Source: Rhizomys pruinosus (Eukaryota; Chordata; Mammalia; Rodentia; Spalacidae). Taken from it: a stretch of DNA of 64,000 nucleotides. This document shows, one piece after another, positions 57,840 through 64,000 of the stretch. Below the pieces are notes generated by a model, which saw nothing but the letters and a program-made list of their open reading frames with translations, ran no database searches and was not told where the DNA came from. The stretch spans positions 122,054-186,053 of the forward strand of contig VZQC01010427.1 of NCBI GenBank assembly GCA_009823505.1. The letters run 5' to 3'. Positions within the stretch are counted from its first letter, which is position 1. Every line of letters starts with the position of its first letter. A program made the translations under genes and the position numbers.

Positions 57840-58320
57840 CACATCTTTCTTATAACCTTAGATATTAATGGACTAAACTCCCCAATCAAAAGACATAGAA
57901 TGGGAGAATGGATTAGGAAACAGAATCTATCTGTATGCTGTCTACAAGAAACCCATCACACTCTCAAGGATAGGAACCAACTTAAGGTGAAAGGATGAAA
58001 AAAATATTCCAAGCAAATGATACCAAAAAGAAAGCAGGAGTTGCTATTTTAATATCAAACAAAATTGACTTCAAAGTAAAAGAAATCAGAAGAGACAAAG
58101 GGGGCCATTACATCTTTATCAAAGGAACAATTCACCAAGAAGATTTCACAATTATGAATATATATGCCCCAAACTCTGGTGCACCAAACTTTATAAAGAC
58201 AATTCTCCAAGACCTCAAGGCACAGATTAACCCCAGCATAATCATACTAGGGGACTTTAGTACCCCACTGAGCACTTTGGACAGGCCAACCAGACAAAGA
58301 ATAAATAAACATCTGAACTG
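57840..58320 (+). pseudogene. L1 ORF2 endonuclease-domain fragment
   Basis: APE-type endonuclease of L1 ORF2, which nicks the target DNA. LQETHHTLKDRNQLKVKG (catalytic Glu) is read upstream of the frameshift at 57995; afterwards the frame 57995-58321 continues with AILISNKID and NIYAPNSGAPNF and reaches GDFSTPL, where the usual catalytic motif is GDFNTPL (Asn changed to Ser). The domain is then cut by the ERVL-type element. Confidence 0.85.
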
Positions 58321-58327
58321 AATGATA

Positions 58328-60299
58328 TTGTGCTGGATAGCTTTAGTGTCAACTTGACACACCTGGGTTGAAGGAGCCTCAATTCGGGAATTGGCTCAAT
58401 TGGATTGGCCTGTGGCCACATTTGTGGAGTATTGTCTTGATTGTCAAGCAATGTGGGAGGGCCCAGCCCACTATGGGTGGTGCCACTCTGGGCAGGTTGT
58501 TGTGTACTGTATAAGAGGGCAGGCTGGGCCTGGGCCAGGAGAGCAAACCAGTAAGAAGCACTCCTCCATGGCCTGTGCTTCAGCTCCTGCCTCCAGGTTC
58601 CTGCCCTGAGTTCCTGCCTTGGGCTCCCTGAGTGATGAACTGTGACCCAGGAGATGTGAGCTGAATAAACCCTTTCCCCCCCAAGTTGGTGTTGGTCAAA
58701 GTGTTTTGTCACAGCAATGGAAGACAAACCAGAACAGAAATTGGTACCAGGAGTGGGGTATTGCTGTGACAGACCTGACTGTGGTGTTTTGGGGAAGGAT
58801 TGTGGAGGTGTTTGGAATTTGGGGCTGGGAAGATCATTGAATACCTAAAAGATTGTTGCTGTGGAGCTTGGAGCTGTTTTGCTGAAGGAGTTGTAGTCAA
58901 TGGAGGCCTGGCTTGTGAAGTTTCTAGCTTCAAAGGGAAGCAGAGATCATCAGGACTGTTTAATCTATTGGCTCTGGTCAGCTGAAGAATCAGCTGTAAG
59001 TAACAAGAGACCAGAACCTGAAGTGAATCCTTTGTTTTACTGACAATTGATGCTGGTTAGCTGGGGCTGAAAAATCAGTGTAAGTAACAAGAGACTAGCA
59101 TCACTGTGGTGAAATCTTCCGGGAAGAATTTCTTCAGGGTCAGCACATGGAAGCTGTGATCCAGAAGGGGCCCAAGCCTCCATGTCAAGCCGGAAGTAGG
59201 ATTTGGTAGTGTGTAAGAGTCTCCTATATGGTGCTGGTGTTGAAATTTTAGGGGATCACAGAGAGCAGCCAAGGCTTGGCACTGTGAAAGGTCAGGAAAG
59301 ACCACTGGTAGAAGTGCACCCTTGGTTCCAGTGAAAACCCCAGGATTGCAGGGGTCATGGAGAGAAGCTGAGGCTTTGCACCAGGAGAGGTCAGAAGAGA
59401 CCATTGGCGAAGGTGCTGCCTCAGTTTCAGTGGCGACCCAAGCTTTTTGGTGATACCAGGACCATGGGATGACCAGCAAGAGCAGCAGCAGGTGTGAAAT
59501 GGAGCTGGCCTGGGCCTGTGAGATGAGCTATGTGTGCCACAGATGGCAGAGTCATAGAAGGGGAACTGCCAAAACCCTTTCGAGCCCAGAAGATCATGAG
59601 TGAATCCCAGGTGTCAGCCTTCAGCTACTTTGCTGGACTTAGGTTTTGTTTGAGTGTGCCTGATTCTTCCCTTTGAAATAAAACAGTACTTGCTTTGGAT
59701 TTTACAGCAGCCCACAGTTAAGAGACTTTTAACTTTTAAGTGTTTGGACATTTTAAGGGCTGTGGGGCTTTTAAGGTTGTACTATCTTAGGTTGTGATTA
59801 ATGTTAACATCATATTTTGGGGATAAGAACTGGAAAAGTGGTGGTATAATAGTGATGTGTTTTGTGTGTCAAGTTGACAAGGGGTCAATTGTGCTGGATA
59901 GCTTTAGTGTCAACTTGACACACCTGGATTGAGGGAGCCTCAATTGGGGAATTGGCTCCATTGGACTGGCCTGTGGCCACACCTGTGGAGTATTGTCTTA
60001 ATTGTCAAGCAATGTGGGAGGGCCCAGCCCACTATGGGTGGTGCCACTCTGGGCAGGTTGTTGTGTACTGTATAAGAGGGCAGGCTGGGCATGGGCCAGG
60101 GGAGCAAACCAGTAAGCAGCACTCCTCCATGGCCTGTGCTTCAGCTCCTGCTTCCAGGTTCCTGCCCTGAGTTCCTGCCTTGGGCTCCCTGAGTGATGAA
60201 CTGTGACCCAGGAGATGTGAGCTAAATAAACCCTTTCCTCACCAAGTTGGTGTTGGTCAAAGTGTTTTGTCACAGCAATGGAAGACAAACTAGAACAGA
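58328..60299 (+). mobile_element. ERVL/MaLR-type LTR retrotransposon, complete, non-coding
   Basis: 5' LTR 58328-58737 and 3' LTR 59889-60299 differ at roughly 16 positions by eye (about 4%). Each has GTACTGTATAAGAG (TATA-like) and GAATAAACCC or AAATAAACCC (polyadenylation). Directly after the 5' LTR lies a primer-binding site (58741-58758). The internal 1.15 kb has no gag, pol or env frames, so it is non-autonomous and depended on a related element's enzymes. AATGATA flanks it at 58321-58327 and 60300-60306, a target-site duplication in the L1. A second, more degraded copy is at 38207-40490. Confidence 0.9.
58741..58758 (+). promoter_or_regulatory. Primer-binding site for tRNA-Leu(UAA)
   Basis: TGGTACCAGGAGTGGGGT is complementary to the 3' end of mammalian tRNA-Leu(UAA), CCA included, as recalled. 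It starts three bases after the LTR end, the normal place. A Leu primer is what names the ERVL group. Confidence 0.85.
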
Positions 60300-60306
60300 A
60301 ATGATA

Positions 60307-61240
60307 CACCAGATGGACCTCACAGACATCTACCGAATATTCCACCCAAATCCCAGAGAATGCAACTTTCTATTCAGCACCCCATGGAACATTCTTCAAA
60401 ATTGACCACATAATGGGAGACAAAAGAAATGTTAACAAATACAAAAAGGACTGAAATTATCTCATGCATTCTATCAGACCACAGTGCAATAAAGCTCAAT
60501 ATTAACACCAGAGTAAGCCCTACTAACTATAAGAACACAATGGAGACGAAACAACACACTCCTTAACAATGAGTGGGTCAAGGAAGAAATAAAGACAGAA
60601 ATAAAAACATTCCTGGAAGTAAATGAAAATGACAGTACAACACAACAAAACCTACGGGATACTTTAAAAGCAGTCCTAAGAGTTAAGTTTATAGCCCTGG
60701 GTGCCTACATTAGAGAAACAGAAAGAGCACAAGTGAACAAGCTAACACTGCAGCTAAAAGCACTTGAGAGGCAACAACAGATGAACCCTAAATGCAACAG
60801 ACAGGAAGGAATAACAAAAACCAGAGCAGAAATCCAATGAAATAGAAACAAAACAATACAAAAAAAATCAATGAATTCAAAAGTTTGTTGTTTGAGAGAA
60901 TAAACAAGATAGAAAGACCTCTAGGCCAGTTAACCAAAACAAAGAGCAACTCCAAATCAATAGAATCCATGATGAAAGGGAAACTATCACAACAGACAAC
61001 GAAAAGATCCAGACAATCATACAGGAACACTTCAAAAACCTATACTCTACTAAGTTTGAAAACCTAGGAAAAATGGATGAATATTTGAAATCCTGGGAAT
61101 CACCAAAGCTTAACCAAGAAGAGATCAACAGCTTAAACACACCATAATATATGAAGAAATTGAAGATGTAATAAGAAACCTCCCAACTAAAAAAAACCCA
61201 GGCCCGGAGGGTTTCACAGGAGAATTCTATAAAACATTTC
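60307..61240 (+). pseudogene. L1 ORF2 endonuclease end to RT start
   Basis: Continues ORF2 after the LTR element. It contains the region between endonuclease and reverse transcriptase, for example SRQSYRNTSKTYTLLSLKT in 60885-61067 and the downstream antisense-matching order of 14440-15240. Frames are short and broken. Confidence 0.8.
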
Positions 61241-61489
61241 TTTTTTTTTTTATTAATTTTATTTATTTCCGTATGTGTATGAATGTACTGTCTGCATGCA
61301 AGTCTGTGCACCCGTGTCGTGCAATGCCATGGAGGTCAGAAGAGGGTGTCGGATTCCCCTGGAACTGGAGTGCTCCTGGGATTGGAGTTTCAGACGGTTC
61401 TCGGCCGCCATATGGGTGCTGGGAATCAAACCCGGGTCCTCTGTAAGAGTGGTCGGAGCTCTTAACCGCTAGGCCATCTCTCCAGCCCC
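61241..61489 (-). mobile_element. B2/B3-type SINE with perfect target duplication
   Basis: Minus-strand copy flanked by CTATAAAACATTTC at 61227-61240 and 61490-61503 (14 bp, perfect). It has the 17-bp duplication. A young insertion in L1 ORF2. Confidence 0.96.
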
Positions 61490-61520
61490 CTATAAAACAT
61501 TTCAAAAAGACTTACAACCA

Positions 61521-62606
61521 TTGTTACTTAAATTGTTCAGAAGGATAGAAGCAGAGGGAAATCTCCCAAATTCCTTTTATGAAGCCAGCATCACTCTAAT
61601 ACCAAAACCAGGAAAAGATACAACCAAAAAGGAGAACTATAGACCCATCTCCTTAATGAACACAGATGCAAAAATTCTAAACAGGATACTTGCAAACTGC
61701 ATACAGATCCACATCAAGAAGATCATCCATCATGACCAAGTTACATTCATACCAGAGATGCAGGGATGGTTCGTCATATGAAAATCCATAAATAATGTAA
61801 AACACGTAAATGAACTGAAAGACAAAAACCACACCATCATCTCAATTGATGCAGAAAAAGCCTTCAACAAAATCCAGCATCCCTTCATGCTTAAAGTCCT
61901 AGAGGGAATTGGATTGGAGGGATCATTCCTCAGTGTAATCAAAGCCATATACAAGAAGCCCACAGCCAACATCATCCTAAATGGAGAAAAGTCAGAAGCA
62001 CTCCCCTTTAAGGCAGGAAATTGACAAGGCTTCCCACTGTTGCCACTCCTCTTCAATATAGTGCTTGAAACACTTGCTAGGGCAATAAGGCAAGAAAATT
62101 AATTTAAAGGAGTACTAATGGGAAAAGAGGACGTCAAACTATCCCTTTTTGCAGATGATATGATAGTTTACCTAAGGGATGCTAAAAACTCCACCAGAAA
62201 ACTCCTAGAAATGATTAAGAGTTTCAGTAAAGTGGTGGGATACAAAATTAACCTAGAAAAATCAGTAGCATTTCTTTACACCAACAACAAGCAACTGAAG
62301 GAGGAATACAAGGAGACCTTCCCACTCACAGTGGACTCAAGGACAATAAAATACCTAGGGACAAACCTAACCAAAGATCTCTACAACAAAAATTTTAAAT
62401 CCCTGGAGGAGAGTGAAGAAGACATCAGAAGATGGAAAGACCTCCCATGTTCACAGACTGGAAAAATTAATATAGTAAAAATGTCCATTCTACCCAAATT
62501 AATATACAGACTCAATGAAATCCCAATTAAAATCCCCAAGACTTTCTTCACAGGCTTGGGAAAAAAATCCTTAATTTCATATGGAAAAACAAAAGACCCT
62601 GAATAG
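61521..62606 (+). pseudogene. L1 ORF2 reverse transcriptase fragments
   Basis: Two open pieces of the L1 reverse transcriptase. 61521-61781 has [15 protein letters not shown] and NYRPISLMN (RT motifs 0-2). 62118-62606 has FADDMIVYL (catalytic YXDD-equivalent) followed by [17 protein letters not shown] and IRRWKDLPCS. Between them (61780-62118) the frame is broken, including a stop where [11 protein letters not shown] should be continuous with its upstream frame and a damaged [10 protein letters not shown] motif (TGACAAGGC at 62023). Confidence 0.88.
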
Positions 62607-63480
62607 CCAAAGCATCCCTGAGAAAAAAGAGCAATATGTGGGGGATCTCTATACCTGACTTCAAACTACAGGACTATAGTCACAAAAACAGCCTGGTACT
62701 GGCACAAAAACAGACCTGTAGACCAATGGAACAAAACTGAAGATCCAAACTTGAGCACATACAATTTCAGCCACCTCATATTTGACAAGGGGGCCAAGAA
62801 GACACAATGGAGCAAAGACAGCATCTTCAGCAAATGGTGTTGGCAAAACTGGATCACCACTTGTAGAAGAATAAAATTAAACCCCTACCTCTCACCCTGT
62901 ACAAAAGCCAACTCTGAATGAATCAAAAACCTCAATGTGAAACCCAAAACTCTGAAGGCGATAAAAGAAAAAGTAGACAGCAACCTACAAGACATAGGCA
63001 TAGGTCACCAGGCGTGGTGGCACATGCCTTTAATCCTAGGACTTGGGAGCCAGAAGCAGGCAGGTCTTTGTGAGTTCAAGGCCAGCCTGGTCTACATAGC
63101 GAGTTCCAGGACAGCTGGGGCTACAGGGAGACCCTGTCTCAAAAAAAAAAAAAAAAAAAAAAAAAAAGACATAGGCATAGGAAAAGACTTTCCAAGTCAG
63201 CAGCTATGCAGGAAATAAGGTCAACAACTGACAAGTGGGCCCACATTAAACTCAAAAGCTTCTGTACAGCAAAAGAAACAATCAAGGAAATGAAGAAAAA
63301 AAACAATAGAGTGGGAGGAAACCTTCACTGCTGATACATCTGACAGAGCATTAACTTCAAGAATATATAAACTACTCAAAAGCAAAGAAGTAAGAAAACA
63401 AATGATTCACTCAAAAGATGGAGTAAAGAGCTGAGCAGAGAATTCACAAGTGAGGAAATAGAGATGGCTGAGAAACATCT
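62607..63480 (+). pseudogene. L1 ORF2 C-terminal region
   Basis: Follows the order of the L1 C-terminal segment: GTGTTGGCAAAACTGGATCA (WCWQNWI) near 62837 and CCCTACCTCTCACCCTGTAC near 62881. A B1 interrupts it at 63005, then it continues to 63480 with multiple stops. Confidence 0.8.
63005..63167 (+). mobile_element. B1 SINE with A-tail and target duplication
   Basis: Full-length plus-strand B1 with a 27-base A tail, flanked by GACATAGGCATAGG at 62991-63004 and 63168-63181. Confidence 0.97.
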
Positions 63481-63481
63481 T

Positions 63482-63686
63482 TTTTTATGTGTATGAATAT
63501 ACTGTCTGCATGTAGGTTGGTGCACCCCTGTCGTGCTATGCTGTAGAGGCCAGAAGAGGGTGTCGGATTCCCCTGGAACTGGAGTTAAAGATGGTTCTTA
63601 GCCACCATGTGGGTGCTGGGAATCAAACCCGGGTCCTCTGTAAGAGCAGTCAGTGCTCTTAACCACTGAGCCATCTCTCCAGCCCC
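63482..63686 (-). mobile_element. B2/B3-type SINE lacking the 17-bp duplication
   Basis: Minus-strand copy otherwise very like the younger ones, but with a single GGAACTGGAGTT unit followed directly by AAAGATGGTTCTTAGCC. Confidence 0.93.
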
Positions 63687-63699
63687 ATTTTTGGGGGGG

Positions 63700-63843
63700 T
63701 CTTTTTTTGAGACAGGGTCTCCCTGTAGCCCCGGCTGTCCTGGAACTCACTATGTAGACCATGCTGGCCTTGAACTCACAAAGATCCGCCTGCCTCTGCC
63801 TCCCAAGTGCTAGGATTAAAGGCATGCACCACCATACCTGGCT
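63700..63843 (-). mobile_element. B1 SINE
   Basis: Minus-strand B1 next to the preceding SINE. AGAAACATCT (63471-63480) and GAAACATCT (63844-63852) bracket the pair. Confidence 0.93.
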
Positions 63844-63911
63844 GAAACATCTTAAAAAGTGTTCAACATTACTAAAATGCAAATTAAAACCACTTTAAGA
63901 TATCATCTCCT

Positions 63912-64000
63912 AGCAATTGGGAAGCAGAGAAAGGAGGATCTTTATGAGTGCAAGGCCAGCCTGGTCTACAGAGTGAGTTCCAGGACAGCTGGGGCTACAG
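63912..64000 (+). mobile_element. B1 SINE, head missing, cut by window end
   Basis: Plus-strand B1 body (GCAAGGCCAGCCTGGTCTAC, then GTTCCAGGACAGCTGGGGCT) lacking the usual GTGGTGGCACATGCC head. Confidence 0.9.

Larger units (their letters stand above)
57545..64000 (+). mobile_element. L1 LINE, 5'-truncated, running off the window
   Basis: Plus-strand L1 starting inside ORF1 and containing ORF2 endonuclease, reverse transcriptase and C-terminal parts. Insertions split it: an ERVL-type element (58328-60299), SINEs (61241-61489, 63482-63686) and B1s (63005-63167, 63700-63843). Removing these makes the L1 collinear with the minus-strand L1s at 11.8-16 kb. It is dead: for example, the endonuclease has a one-base loss at 57995 (GGATGAAAA where sister copies have GGATGG) and many stops occur. 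Confidence 0.92.

Overview
This window is nuclear DNA from a muroid rodent. The evidence is many B1 (7SL-derived) SINEs, tRNA-derived B2/B3 and ID-like SINEs, ORR1/MaLR and ERVL-type LTR elements, rodent-type L1 LINEs and a vomeronasal V2R receptor pseudogene. I cannot fix the species. There are no operons, ribosome binding sites, CRISPR arrays or bacterial genes. Almost every open reading frame is a fragment of a transposable element. Names of repeat families come from recognition by eye, not from a database search.

Layout. 1-3.8 kb: V2R pseudogene (last exon), an L1-tailed repeat on the minus strand, a decayed retroviral env-like remnant, and a tandem array built from the B1 head. 3.5-11.75 kb: the same segment appears twice around a single N at 7205. 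Sequence quality falls towards the N from both sides, so this is most likely a false duplication made when two contig ends were not merged. 11.8-17 kb: a long minus-strand L1. 17.4-25.5 kb: older L1 pieces, an L1-tailed repeat with a 40-bp target duplication, SINEs and microsatellites. 25.5-33.9 kb: minus-strand L1 interrupted by a younger L1. 33.9-37.4 kb: an LTR with polypurine tract, then two head-to-tail L1-tailed repeats. 37.8-42.5 kb: minus-strand L1 split by an ERVL-type element. 43.8-46.5 kb: complete ORR1-like MaLR. 46.5-57.3 kb: least repeat-dense part, with a 33-bp minisatellite, a possible terminal exon and one clear exon of Nubpl. 57.5-64 kb: plus-strand L1 split by a complete ERVL-type element with a tRNA-Leu primer-binding site.

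The only likely host-gene coding sequence is the Nubpl exon at 56539-56676. It keeps its reading frame and splice sites but has two changes in the otherwise near-invariant P-loop. The best candidate for an undescribed element is the L1-tailed family (copies at about 831-2470, 17822-18460, 34858-36425 and 36430-37345). Its body is unrelated to L1, but its last ~170 bp, with G-rich tract and A-rich end, resemble the L1 3' UTRs in the same window. This suggests a non-autonomous retrotransposon that captured an L1 tail.
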